The notes beneath the pieces are model-generated. The model worked only from the letters and a program-made list of their open reading frames with translations. It was not told the origin of the DNA and did no database searches. The translations under genes were made by a program, and so were the position numbers. 64,000 bases of DNA from positions 113,041 to 177,040 of the forward strand of contig DAHUYN010000002.1 of the NCBI GenBank assembly GCA_027315165.1, read 5' to 3'. Shown one piece after another: positions 26,129-34,204 of this stretch (position 1 is its first letter; every line of letters begins with the position of its first letter). The stretch is from Thermoplasmata archaeon. GTDB taxonomy: Archaea; Thermoplasmatota; Thermoplasmata; Lutacidiplasmatales; UBA184.

Positions 26129-26144
26129 GCGCGGCCCGTCTCCA

Positions 26145-26152
26145 ACCTTAAG
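26145..26152 (+). promoter_or_regulatory. TATA-like box of trmB-taw2
   Basis: ACCTTAAG, 25-32 bases before the TrmB ATG at 26177. Confidence 0.5.
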
Positions 26153-26176
26153 ACCCCGCGCCGACTCCCACCGCCG

Positions 26177-26932
26177 ATGGCCACGATCGAGGAGGTCGCG
26201 GTCTCCCTCGGCAGCGAGGCCTCACAGGAGTACCGGCGAGCCGTCGACGTCCTCGGGAAGGTCGGGCTCACGGTCTACGAGGCGCGCGCCTACATCGCGC
26301 TCGTCGCGCGCGGCGTCGGCGACGCCGCCTCGCTCGCGCACGCCGCCGGGATCCCCCGGACCTCGGCCTACAAGGTCCTCGAGTCGCTCTCTCAGAAGGG
26401 CTACGCGGCGCCGACGGGCGGCAAGCCGATCCTGTTCCGGCCGAAGCCCCCCCTCGAGGTCGCGGACGCGCTGAAGGGAGCGATCCAGGAGGTCTTCGAG
26501 AAGCTCGCGACGCTCCACCGCGTCGTCGCCGACCACGGCGAGCCCCAGCTCGTCTACCTGCTCAGCGGACGCGAGCGGGTCCTCGCCAAGATCGCGGAGC
26601 TGCTCAACCAGTCGAGCCAGTCGTTCATCCTCACCACCCCCGAGGTCGCCGAGCTCCGGGACGAGCTCGGGAAGAAGGTCCTGCACGCGGTCAAGCGCGG
26701 CGTCTCCGTGACGTTCATCACGGCGCCGCTCCAGCGGGTCCCCGAGGGCGTCAAGCACCTCACGCGCGAGAACCTGCTCGCGACCGAGGTCCTCGCCGAC
26801 GGCGCCCACGCGCTCCTGGCCGCCCCCGGCCTCGACGCCTGCGGGTTCACCGACAACCCGATCCTCACGGCGCACCTCAAGCAGTTCCTCGACCTGATCC
26901 TCGAGACCGGCGCCTCCCTCGCGGGCGCGTGA
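26177..26932 (+). CDS. TrmB-family transcription regulator
   Basis: A 251-residue TrmB-type protein. The winged helix-turn-helix is LGKVGLTVYEARAYIALVARG followed by AAGIPRTSAYKVLESLSQKGY. A coiled helix connects it to a C-terminal effector-like domain (FILTTPEVAELRDELGKKVL and VSVTFITAPLQRVP) similar to the phospholipase-D-like TrmB ligand domain. Effector and target are not known. The stop TGA overlaps the GTG of the tRNA modification gene by four bases, so both come from one transcript. Confidence 0.85.
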   Translation: MATIEEVAVSLGSEASQEYRRAVDVLGKVGLTVYEARAYIALVARGVGDAASLAHAAGIPRTSAYKVLESLSQKGYAAPTGGKPILFRPKPPLEVADALKGAIQEVFEKLATLHRVVADHGEPQLVYLLSGRERVLAKIAELLNQSSQSFILTTPEVAELRDELGKKVLHAVKRGVSVTFITAPLQRVPEGVKHLTRENLLATEVLADGAHALLAAPGLDACGFTDNPILTAHLKQFLDLILETGASLAGA

Positions 26933-27780
26933 CGCGCGAAGCTCCGGTCGCGAGGGTGCGCGCGCGCGTCGCCGCGCTCGCCGGGGCCGAGGCGGCCGAG
27001 GCGATCCCGGACGGCTATCAGCGGCTTGGGCGCGTCCTCGTCGTCAAGCTCCCCGAGGCGCTCCGACCCCACTTTTCCGAGATCGGGCAGGTCTATCTCG
27101 ACGAGCTCCACGCCGGGGCGGTCCTCCGACGCCGGGGACCGATCGTCGGCGACTGGCGCGTCCCGGACGCCGAGCGGATCGCGGGCGGCGACACCCGGAC
27201 CGAGGTCCTCGAGAACGGCGTCCGCTACGCGTTCGACGCCGCCCGGATCATGTTCAGCGAGGGGAACCGCCGCGAGCGCGCCCGCGTGGGCGAGCTCGTC
27301 GAGCCCGGTGAGGTCGTCGTCGACCTGTTCGCGGGGATCGGCTACTTCGCCCTCGCCGCCGCGCGCGAGGGCCGCGCGTCCCTCGTCTACGCCTGCGAGG
27401 CGAACCCGGAGTCGTACCGCTGCCTCGAGGCGAACGCCGCTCGGAACCGCGTCGCGCGCCGGCTCCGCCCGCTCCTCGGCGACAACCGCAGCGCGGGAAT
27501 CCCCCGGGGGTGCGCCGACCGCGTCTTCCTGGGGCTCCTCCCCTCGGCGCTCCCCTGGGTCGACCGGGCCCTCGAGCTCGTGCGCCCCGAGGGCGGCTGG
27601 CTCCACGTCCACTCCATCGTCGGCGCGCGCGGCGGGATCGCCGAGGCGGTCTCGAGGACCGTCGCGCAGGTCGTCGCGGCCGGCGGGACGGTCGTCGAGG
27701 CGCGCGGACGCGAGGTCAAGCCCTACGGCCCCGGTCGCCTCCACGCCGTCGTCGACGTCCGGGTGCGGCCGCGAGGCTAG
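26929..27780 (+). CDS. taw2: tRNA wybutosine aminocarboxypropyltransferase Taw2
   Basis: A 283-residue class I SAM-fold enzyme of the Trm5/Tyw2 group. The SAM site is VVVDLFAGIGYFALAAAREG, followed by the acidic ACEANPESYRCLEANA. Upstream, ARIMFSEGNRRER matches the Tyw2-type MFSxGN motif, where Trm5 has a FSPR-like sequence. VFLGLLPSALPW takes the place of the Trm5 N(L/P)PP motif, again as in Tyw2. It would transfer the aminocarboxypropyl group of SAM to the wyosine precursor at G37 of tRNA-Phe. It starts at GTG 26929 inside the TrmB stop. Confidence 0.8.
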   Translation: MTREAPVARVRARVAALAGAEAAEAIPDGYQRLGRVLVVKLPEALRPHFSEIGQVYLDELHAGAVLRRRGPIVGDWRVPDAERIAGGDTRTEVLENGVRYAFDAARIMFSEGNRRERARVGELVEPGEVVVDLFAGIGYFALAAAREGRASLVYACEANPESYRCLEANAARNRVARRLRPLLGDNRSAGIPRGCADRVFLGLLPSALPWVDRALELVRPEGGWLHVHSIVGARGGIAEAVSRTVAQVVAAGGTVVEARGREVKPYGPGRLHAVVDVRVRPRG

Positions 27781-28916
27781 GCCGACGGGATCGGGGCGGT
27801 CGACGCCTTGTGGCCGCGGAGGGCGTCGACCGTCGCGGGGAAGGCTCGAGCGAACCGCTCGATGTCCTCGGGCGGGTTCGAGAAGGAGAGCCGGACGAAC
27901 CGGCCGCCGAACTGCGGGGAGAGGTAGTTCCCCGCGCGGACGAACACGCCGTGGCGTAGCAGGAGCTCGCGCTGGAGCGCCTCGGGCGTCACCTCCGCCT
28001 TGGCGAGGTCGATGACGAACATGTTCGCCTGCGACGGGAACACCGGCAGCGAGGCGCCGGCGACGCCCCGGACGACGTCCCGGATCCGCTCTTGGTTGGC
28101 CCGGGTCTGCGCGAGCACGCGCGGGAACCACTCGCGCTTCGTCGACAGCGCCGCCGTCGCCGCGGCCTGCGCGAGGACGTTGACGCCGAGGTCGTTCGTG
28201 TTGTAGCGGTGGACCTTCTGCAGGAGGTCGGGCGCGCCGGCGACGCCGCCGAGCCTCAGCCCGGCGAGCCCGCAGTTCTTCGAGACGGACCAGACGGTGA
28301 GCGTCGTCTCGGGAGCGAGCGGCTGCGCGAGCGTGGGGCTGTCGGCGAAGTCCCGGTAGGTGACGTCGTTGAGGAGGACGATCCGCTTGTCGTGCGCGAG
28401 CTCGGCGATCGCCCGGACCTCGTCCCGGGGGTAGCCCGAGCCGAGCGGGTTGAGCGGGTCGATGAGCAGGATCATCCGGGTCTTGGGGCCGACCGCCTCG
28501 CGGATCCGGTCGTAGGTGAGGCGGAACGGCGGCTGGTAGATCTCGAGGTTCCTCGTGCGAGCGCCGGCGAGCTCGACGAACTTGTGGATGATGAGGTAGC
28601 TCGGGTCCGAGGCGACGACCTCGTCGCCGGGCGCGAGGAGGGCCCGGGCCAGCATGTAGAGCGACTCCGTCCCGCCGGCGGTGACGAGGAGGCCCGAGCC
28701 GTCGCCGAGCCCGAGGTCGTTGAGGACGAGCCGCTTGAGCTCGGGGGCGCCGGGGGCGTAGGGGTAGCCCTCGTACCGGCGCTCCTCGATCGCCCGGGCG
28801 AGCGCCGGCCCGACGACGGACGGCGGCACGAGGTGGTTCGTGTTCTGGCTCAGCCAGGCGATCTCGGTCCGGTGCGCGTGCGCGTAGGCAAAGGCGTCGA
28901 ACGGGGGCTCGACCAT
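27777..28916 (-). CDS. PLP-dependent class I aminotransferase
   Basis: A 379-residue fold-type I aminotransferase starting at ATG 28916. The internal aldimine lysine is in WSVSKNCGLAGLRLGG. Upstream elements are VTAGGTESLYMLARALLAPG (cofactor phosphate), SDPSYLIIHKFV and LIDPLNPLGSGYPRDEV (NPLG is the usual NPTG variant). An arginine for substrate carboxylate is in VRLSFSNP near the C-terminus. The substrate cannot be read. Its stop overlaps that of taw2 by four bases (CTAG), convergent. Confidence 0.88.
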   Translation of the reverse strand: MVEPPFDAFAYAHAHRTEIAWLSQNTNHLVPPSVVGPALARAIEERRYEGYPYAPGAPELKRLVLNDLGLGDGSGLLVTAGGTESLYMLARALLAPGDEVVASDPSYLIIHKFVELAGARTRNLEIYQPPFRLTYDRIREAVGPKTRMILLIDPLNPLGSGYPRDEVRAIAELAHDKRIVLLNDVTYRDFADSPTLAQPLAPETTLTVWSVSKNCGLAGLRLGGVAGAPDLLQKVHRYNTNDLGVNVLAQAAATAALSTKREWFPRVLAQTRANQERIRDVVRGVAGASLPVFPSQANMFVIDLAKAEVTPEALQRELLLRHGVFVRAGNYLSPQFGGRFVRLSFSNPPEDIERFARAFPATVDALRGHKASTAPIPSA

Positions 28917-28954
28917 GGCTCTCGGGCGCGTGGGACCCCGCCCGCCCATAACGG

Positions 28955-29740
28955 CTACGGCGCGTCGCCCCCCACGCCCGCGAGGTAGGCCGTCACGATC
29001 CCGAGCGACTGGGGGACGGCTCGTACGAGGGGAAAGCCGGAGCGCTCGAGCAGGCCGAGCATCTCCGCCCGGCCCGGCAGGTGGCGGAGCGACTCGGGGA
29101 GGTAGGTGTACGGCCCTTCGCTCCCGACGAGCCGTCCCAGGGCGGGCACGAGGTTGTCGAAGTAGGCGTGGAAGCCCCGGCGGACCGCCGCCGAGTCCGG
29201 CTCGGTGATCTCGAGCGTGAGCAGGGTCCCGCCGGGCGCGAGGACCCGGCGGAGCTCGCGGAACGCCCGTCCGAGGTCGGGGAGGTTCCGCGCGACGAAC
29301 GCCGACATCGCGACGTCGAAGCTCCCGCTCGCGAACGGGAGCTCGAGGGCGCTCGCCCGCGCGAACCCGACGCGCGCGCGGCGGGCGCCCGCCCGAGGGG
29401 CGTGGGCAGCGGCCGAGACCATCGCGGCGGTGAAGTCGGCGCCGACGACGCGCGCGCCGGGGTAATGGTCGGCGACGAGGTAGGTGAGGCTCCCGGGCCC
29501 GCAGCCGATGTCGAGGACCCTCAAGGGCGGCCGACCCTCGCGGAACCGGTCCAGGGCCCACAGCGCCCGGGGGCGCCAGAGCAGGTCCTGGCCGAGCGAG
29601 GCGACATGGTCGAACCAGTCGTAGCCGACGGCGATGTGCGTGAACATCGCGCGCACCTCCCGCTCGAAGGTGGGCCGGCCGCGCTCCGGGTAGGGGGAGC
29701 CGTCCGGGGCGGTCCGCCCGGGCGTCGCCGCGACGGTCAC
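28955..29740 (-). CDS. menG: Menaquinone-type C-methyltransferase (MenG/UbiE family)
   Basis: A 261-residue class I SAM methyltransferase. It has the UbiE/MenG hallmarks: AMFTHIAVGYDWFDHVASLGQ near the N-terminus, VLDIGCGPGSLTYLVA (motif I), FDVAMSAFVARNLPDLGRAF (motif II area), LRRVLAPGGTLLTLEI, then FDNLVPALGRLVGSEGPYTYLPES. The Y-x-L-P-E-S run is also diagnostic. The likely reaction is methylation of demethylmenaquinone. It starts at GTG 29740, with GGTTAAAC on the minus strand about 25-30 bases before. It may work with the UbiA/UbiD pair at 1.6-4.0 kb. Confidence 0.85.
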   Translation of the reverse strand: MTVAATPGRTAPDGSPYPERGRPTFEREVRAMFTHIAVGYDWFDHVASLGQDLLWRPRALWALDRFREGRPPLRVLDIGCGPGSLTYLVADHYPGARVVGADFTAAMVSAAAHAPRAGARRARVGFARASALELPFASGSFDVAMSAFVARNLPDLGRAFRELRRVLAPGGTLLTLEITEPDSAAVRRGFHAYFDNLVPALGRLVGSEGPYTYLPESLRHLPGRAEMLGLLERSGFPLVRAVPQSLGIVTAYLAGVGGDAP

Positions 29741-29764
29741 GGTCGTCGGAGCGGCCGGGCGGGT

Positions 29765-32200
29765 TTAACCCTGCGGGCCCGCCGTCGGCGAGAGGAGGGC
29801 CGCCTCGACCTCGGCGACGTGCGCGGCGAGGTCGGGCCGGAGGGTCGCGATCCCGTCGCGACGGGCCGCCTCGAGGAGACGGCGGCCGAGCGCGAGGTCC
29901 CCCTCGCGGACCGCGAGCGCCGCCTGCCGGAACTCCATTTCGGCGGTCTCGGCCGAGAGCGAGAGGTCGCGCGCGGCCCCGAGCGCCTCCTCGTAGCGGG
30001 CGCGGGCCTCCGCGGGCCTCCCTTCGGACTCCGCGAGCATCCCGCGGATCATCGCCACCTGCTGCATCGCGAGGTGGTCACCCAGCGGCTCCAGGAGCGC
30101 CGCGCCGTGGTCGAGCTCGAGCGACGCCTTGTCGGTGGCGCCCGCGTCGACGTGGAACTGCGCGAGGTTGATGCTGCAGTAGCCGGTCCAGATGGGGGAG
30201 CGAGAGCGCTCCGCGGCGCGGAGCGCCTCCGTCATCACGCGGAGCGCCTCCTCGCGCTGGCCGGCGTAGTGGTGGAGGAGGGCCCGGTTCATGAGCACGC
30301 GGGCCTCCGCCGCCGGATTGTTCGCGTCGGCGAACAGCCTCGCGGCCCTCTCGTAGAGGCCGACGGCCTCGACGACCCGGTCGGCGCCGAGGAGCGTGTA
30401 GGTGTTGGCGAGGTCGATCAAGGCGTGACCGCGCTCGGTGGCGCTGCCGACCTCCTCGGCGAGCACGACCTCCGCGCGCTGGTGCTCCTGGGCGGTGGCG
30501 AGGTCCCCCAGTCGCCAGCAGGCGACGCCGAGGACCCGGTGCGCGGCCATGAGCCCCTTGCGGCTCCCGAGCCGCTCGAGGATGCGGAACGCCTCCTCGC
30601 TGAGCTCGCGCGCCGAGACGTACTGGCCCGAGTCGGAGCGGGTCTGCGCGAGCCCCAGGAGCGCGAGCGCGAGGTCCTCCTCGAGACCGGGGACGGCCCG
30701 GGCCCGTGCGACACCGTCGAGGAGCGTCCCCTCGGACCGGCGCAGGTCGCCGAGCTCGTCGTAGCTCCGGCCGAGCTCGACGAGGAGACGGACCTCGACC
30801 GAGGCGTCGCGCGGCACGAGGCGCCGCTGGCACTCGAGCGCGCGTTCGAGGTGAACGCTCGCCGCGTCGAAGGCGAACGTCCTCGACGCCTGCTCGGCCG
30901 CGCGGCGGTTGAGCTCGACGGCCTTGGCGTCGTCGCGCCCGAGGTAGCACTGTCGGGCGAGCTCGTAGAGGTTCCGGGGCGTGGCCCCGTCGCGGTCGAG
31001 GATCGCGCGGGCCACCTTGCGGTGCAGGAGGCGGCGCCGGGTCTCGGTCAGCTTCGCGTAGACGTCGGCGCGGACGCGCTCGCTCACGAACTCGTAGACC
31101 TCGCCGCCCTTCTCCCGAACGATCCCCTCGTGGACGAGCCGGTCGAGGAGCTCGCTGAGCCGCTCCTCCTCCTGGCCGGCGGCGACGTCGAGCGCGGCGA
31201 AGTCGAACTCCTTGCCGAGGACGGCGGCGTGGACGAGGACGCGGCGCTCCGCCTCGGGCAGGCGGCCGACGCGGGCCTTGAGCAGCTCGTCGAGGTCGGG
31301 GCTCTCCGTCTCGCCGCTCGGGGTCGAGAATCCCGTGGCGGCGCGGACGAGGTACTCCGTGAACAGCGGATTCCCTTCGGTCTGGCTGAACCAGCGCATC
31401 ACCGCGTCCTGGCCGGGGTCCCGTCCGAGGAGCAGCCAGCGCACGTACTCGCGGAGCTCCCCCTCGGTCATCGGCCGGAGCGTCGCCTCCTCGGTGCCCG
31501 CGGTCCCCCGCAGGCGCTCGAGGGCGGCGGAGCTCCGCCCCGGCGCGTCCCCCTCGGGGACGACCGTGGCGACGACGAGGACGCGGGCGGCCGGGAGCGC
31601 GGCGACGAACTGCCGAAGGAACTCGAGGGAGGAGTCGTCGGCGAACTGGAGGTCGTCCAGGCCGAGGAACAGCGGTCGGCCTCGTGCGAGGTCCTGGAAG
31701 AAGCCGGTGAGCCGCCCGAAGAACGTCGAGCGGTCGGCGTCGACGCGCTCGATCGGGTCGGCGAGGTGCGCGAGAAGGAGGCCGACCTCCGACTCTTCCG
31801 GACCCTCGGGGGCGGCGCCGAACGGCGTCGGCGGGGCCGTGCCGGGGTCGATCGGGGCGGCGAACAGCGGCAGGTTCGCGGTCGACCCCGGCAGCTCGTC
31901 GCGCGACCGCTCCTCCGCCTGCGCGGCGCGGAGCAGGTCCTCGACGAGGCCGAACGGCCGCGGCGGGTCCATCGGGAGCGCGCGGCCGACCAGGGCGCCC
32001 CAGCCGGCGGCGACGGCCTTGGCCCGGATCGCGCCCAGGAACGTCGTCTTCCCGACGCCGCCCGTACCCGTGACGAGGAGGAGGCGCCCCTCGGCGGCGT
32101 CGTCGACGGCATGGAGAAGGCGCAGCGCCCGCTCGTAGACCTCGAGCCGGCCGAACAGCGGCGCCGGCCCGGTGGCGACGGACGGCCGTGCGTCGAGCAC
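29765..32200 (-). CDS. AAA_16/MalT-type STAND ATPase with TPR repeats
   Basis: An 811-residue signal-transduction ATPase. The N-terminal ATPase follows LFGRLEVYERAL with Walker A GTGGVGKTT around residues 43-51 and Walker B RPLFLGLDDLQFAD. A winged-helix-like region (LVHAAVLGKEFDFAALDVA) leads into about ten TPR-like helical repeats running to the C-terminus, such as RDDAKAVELNRRAAEQASR. No DNA-binding domain is seen, unlike MalT or LuxR relatives, so it probably acts as a sensor or scaffold. The start is set at GTG 32200; an upstream ATG at 32272 would overlap the gene before it. It lies directly after its ATPase-less paralogue. Confidence 0.85.
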   Translation of the reverse strand: MLDARPSVATGPAPLFGRLEVYERALRLLHAVDDAAEGRLLLVTGTGGVGKTTFLGAIRAKAVAAGWGALVGRALPMDPPRPFGLVEDLLRAAQAEERSRDELPGSTANLPLFAAPIDPGTAPPTPFGAAPEGPEESEVGLLLAHLADPIERVDADRSTFFGRLTGFFQDLARGRPLFLGLDDLQFADDSSLEFLRQFVAALPAARVLVVATVVPEGDAPGRSSAALERLRGTAGTEEATLRPMTEGELREYVRWLLLGRDPGQDAVMRWFSQTEGNPLFTEYLVRAATGFSTPSGETESPDLDELLKARVGRLPEAERRVLVHAAVLGKEFDFAALDVAAGQEEERLSELLDRLVHEGIVREKGGEVYEFVSERVRADVYAKLTETRRRLLHRKVARAILDRDGATPRNLYELARQCYLGRDDAKAVELNRRAAEQASRTFAFDAASVHLERALECQRRLVPRDASVEVRLLVELGRSYDELGDLRRSEGTLLDGVARARAVPGLEEDLALALLGLAQTRSDSGQYVSARELSEEAFRILERLGSRKGLMAAHRVLGVACWRLGDLATAQEHQRAEVVLAEEVGSATERGHALIDLANTYTLLGADRVVEAVGLYERAARLFADANNPAAEARVLMNRALLHHYAGQREEALRVMTEALRAAERSRSPIWTGYCSINLAQFHVDAGATDKASLELDHGAALLEPLGDHLAMQQVAMIRGMLAESEGRPAEARARYEEALGAARDLSLSAETAEMEFRQAALAVREGDLALGRRLLEAARRDGIATLRPDLAAHVAEVEAALLSPTAGPQG

Positions 32201-32234
32201 GGACGAGGAGAGTGCGGCTCCGAGCAGAAAAACC

Positions 32235-33824
32235 CTACGAAGGACGCGCGGGCCCGGCCGCCGACGGCGCATTCGCCCTCGCGGGGTCCGGCACGCCCTC
32301 TCTCAGCAGCTCGCCCAGCTCGCGGAACGCCTTCGCCGACGGGGGGTTCAGCGTCGGCAGGTCGGCCTCGAGCGCCCGCGCGTAGGCGGCCCGTGCGGCG
32401 GTCAGGTTCCGCGTCTTGTAGAGGAGCCGGGCGAGGTAGAAGTTCGCCTGCGCGGCCTCCGCGCTGAGTCGGAGGCGCTCGGCCTGCTCGAGTGCCGAGC
32501 GGTACGCGATCTCCCCGTCCTCCCACTGGCCCCGCTTCTCCGCGATGAGGCCGGCGTTCGCCTCGACCTGCTGGAGCCCGAGGGCGTCGTTCGCCCGCTC
32601 GAGGAGCCGTCGCGCTTGTTGGTTGTCGCGCTCGGCCTCCTCGACCTCGCCGAGCTGGAGCCGCATCTCGACGCCCATCGCGAGCCCCCAGCCGGACCAG
32701 CGGGGCTCGTGGGCGCGGTCCGCGGCCTCCTGTCCCTTGGCCAGGTGCTCGAGACCGGCCGACGGCCGCGTCTGGCCGACGAGGGAGGCGAGGTTGAGGT
32801 AGGCCCTCGCGACCTCGGCGTAGTCGCCGGCCTCGGTGAGCCGGTCGATGGCGCGCTCGTACCAGACGATCCCCTCCGCCTCGACCTCGGGGCCGAGCAT
32901 CGCGAAGGCGTTCCCGAGGTCGACGCAGAGCCGACCCAGGGTCCGCGAGTCCCCCGACTGCTGCAGGAGGTCCAGGGCGAGGATCGCCTCGTCGAGCGCC
33001 TCGCGGTAGGCTCCCTGGTGGAAGGCGATGCGGCCGAGGATGCGGTGCACGGAGGCCACGCCGACGAGGTCCCCCTCGCGCGAGAACAGCTCGTGGGCCT
33101 CGTGCGCGGCCCGGCGGGCCGCGTCGCCGTTGAGCGTCTCGCGCGCCACTTCGGCGCGGGCGAGAAGCAGCCGCGCTCGCTGCCGGTGGGCCTTGGGGGG
33201 GACCAGGGAGATCGCCTCCTCGTAGAGCCGGTCCGCGAGCCGGACGTCCCCGGTGGCATAGTAGAGGTCTCCCAGGGTGGCGCCGATCTCGACGAGCTCG
33301 GTCGTGTGGTCGCCCGGGAGTGTCTTGAGGTCGATGCGGGCCCGCTCGAGCTGGTGGGCGGCCTCCTCGGGCTGTCCGTGGGCGACGGCGACCGTGGCGG
33401 CCCGGCGGTTGTAGTCGTAGGAGCGCTCGGGGACCTTGCCGAGGAAGTAGTGACGGCCGAGCTCGGCGAGGAGCTCCTCGGGCGGGTCGGGGTGCAGGCG
33501 CTCGAGCGCCTCCGCGATCTTCTTGTGGAGGACCCGAAGGCGGCTCGCGGTGAGCGACTGGTACAGGCGCGCGCGGAGCTCGTCCTGGACGAACGCGAAC
33601 CGATCGCCCCCCGGCCGCTCCCGGAGGAGCCGCGCGTGGACGAGCCGTTCCAGCAGCTCGGCGAGCGTCTCCTCGTGCGCGCCCATCGACGCGACGAGGA
33701 GGGGGAAGTCGAACTCGCTCCCGATCGCGCTCGCGTAGGCGAGGGTCCGCATCTCCTCCGCCGAGAGGGGCGGGAGGGGCGGAAGAGGACCCTCGCCCGG
33801 CTGGGTCCGTTCCGGCTCGTGCAC
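32235..33824 (-). CDS. ATPase-less paralogue of the neighbouring STAND ATPase, TPR protein
   Basis: A 529-residue protein starting at GTG 33824. It matches the next gene from its winged-helix region onward: LAYASAIGSEFDFPLLVASM parallels VLVHAAVLGKEFDFAALDVA, then LLERLVHARLLRER parallels LLDRLVHEGIVREK, followed by TPR repeats (ELGRHYFLGKVPERSYDYNR). No P-loop or Walker B is present, so it cannot hydrolyse ATP alone. It is first of the two-gene operon, 34 bases before the ATPase start. A regulatory partner or decoy made by duplication and loss of the ATPase domain is likely. Confidence 0.8.
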   Translation of the reverse strand: MHEPERTQPGEGPLPPLPPLSAEEMRTLAYASAIGSEFDFPLLVASMGAHEETLAELLERLVHARLLRERPGGDRFAFVQDELRARLYQSLTASRLRVLHKKIAEALERLHPDPPEELLAELGRHYFLGKVPERSYDYNRRAATVAVAHGQPEEAAHQLERARIDLKTLPGDHTTELVEIGATLGDLYYATGDVRLADRLYEEAISLVPPKAHRQRARLLLARAEVARETLNGDAARRAAHEAHELFSREGDLVGVASVHRILGRIAFHQGAYREALDEAILALDLLQQSGDSRTLGRLCVDLGNAFAMLGPEVEAEGIVWYERAIDRLTEAGDYAEVARAYLNLASLVGQTRPSAGLEHLAKGQEAADRAHEPRWSGWGLAMGVEMRLQLGEVEEAERDNQQARRLLERANDALGLQQVEANAGLIAEKRGQWEDGEIAYRSALEQAERLRLSAEAAQANFYLARLLYKTRNLTAARAAYARALEADLPTLNPPSAKAFRELGELLREGVPDPARANAPSAAGPARPS

Positions 33825-33861
33825 GTGCGCCTGCTGCGAAAGAAAAGGGGGCGGCCCCGGG

Positions 33862-33924
33862 GCTTAAACTACCGGTCGGCGCCGTCCGACCACGGCCGGC
33901 GGCTCGGGGCCGAAATGGTTATCA
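33862..33924. promoter_or_regulatory. Divergent TATA-like boxes, TPR operon and small membrane gene
   Basis: GCTTAAAC at 33862-33869 lies 38-45 bases before the TPR protein start on the minus strand. GGTTATCA at 33917-33924 lies 27-34 bases before the ATG at 33951 on the plus strand. Both stand out in GC-rich DNA. Confidence 0.45.
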
Positions 33925-33950
33925 GCCCCGCCTCGGCTGGTCGCGACCTC

Positions 33951-34199
33951 ATGGCCGCGACCGCCGACGAGGCCCGTCCGCGTCCCCTGCCGCTGCTGCG
34001 GCGGGTCCAGCTCGGGTTCTTCGCGCTGCTCGTCGTCCTCGCCGGGGTCTTCTACGTCGTCTGGGGCCTCCGCTACGGCGGCTGGCTCGACAACGGCGTC
34101 TACGCGGTGACGATCGTCCTGCTGCTCTTCGGCCTCTCGGGGCTCTGGCTCACGATGCCGAGCCCGCCCGCGCCGGCGCCGCCGTCCGCGCGTCCGTAG
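33951..34199 (+). CDS. Small two-helix membrane protein
   Basis: An 82-residue protein from ATG 33951. It has two predicted membrane helices (LGFFALLVVLAGVFYVVWGL and GVYAVTIVLLLFGLSGLWL) separated by a short loop YGGWLDN, and a Pro-rich tail. No known family is recognised. It stands alone between divergent and convergent neighbours; its stop is six bases before the convergent proS stop. Coding is supported by the two-helix pattern and a well-placed TATA-like box. Confidence 0.6.
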   Translation: MAATADEARPRPLPLLRRVQLGFFALLVVLAGVFYVVWGLRYGGWLDNGVYAVTIVLLLFGLSGLWLTMPSPPAPAPPSARP

Positions 34200-34204
34200 G
34201 CCCG

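Noticed and set aside
32201..32272. Upstream ATG for the STAND ATPase
   Set aside because: It would add 24 residues overlapping the previous gene by 38 bases. The conserved LFGR segment begins shortly after GTG 32200.
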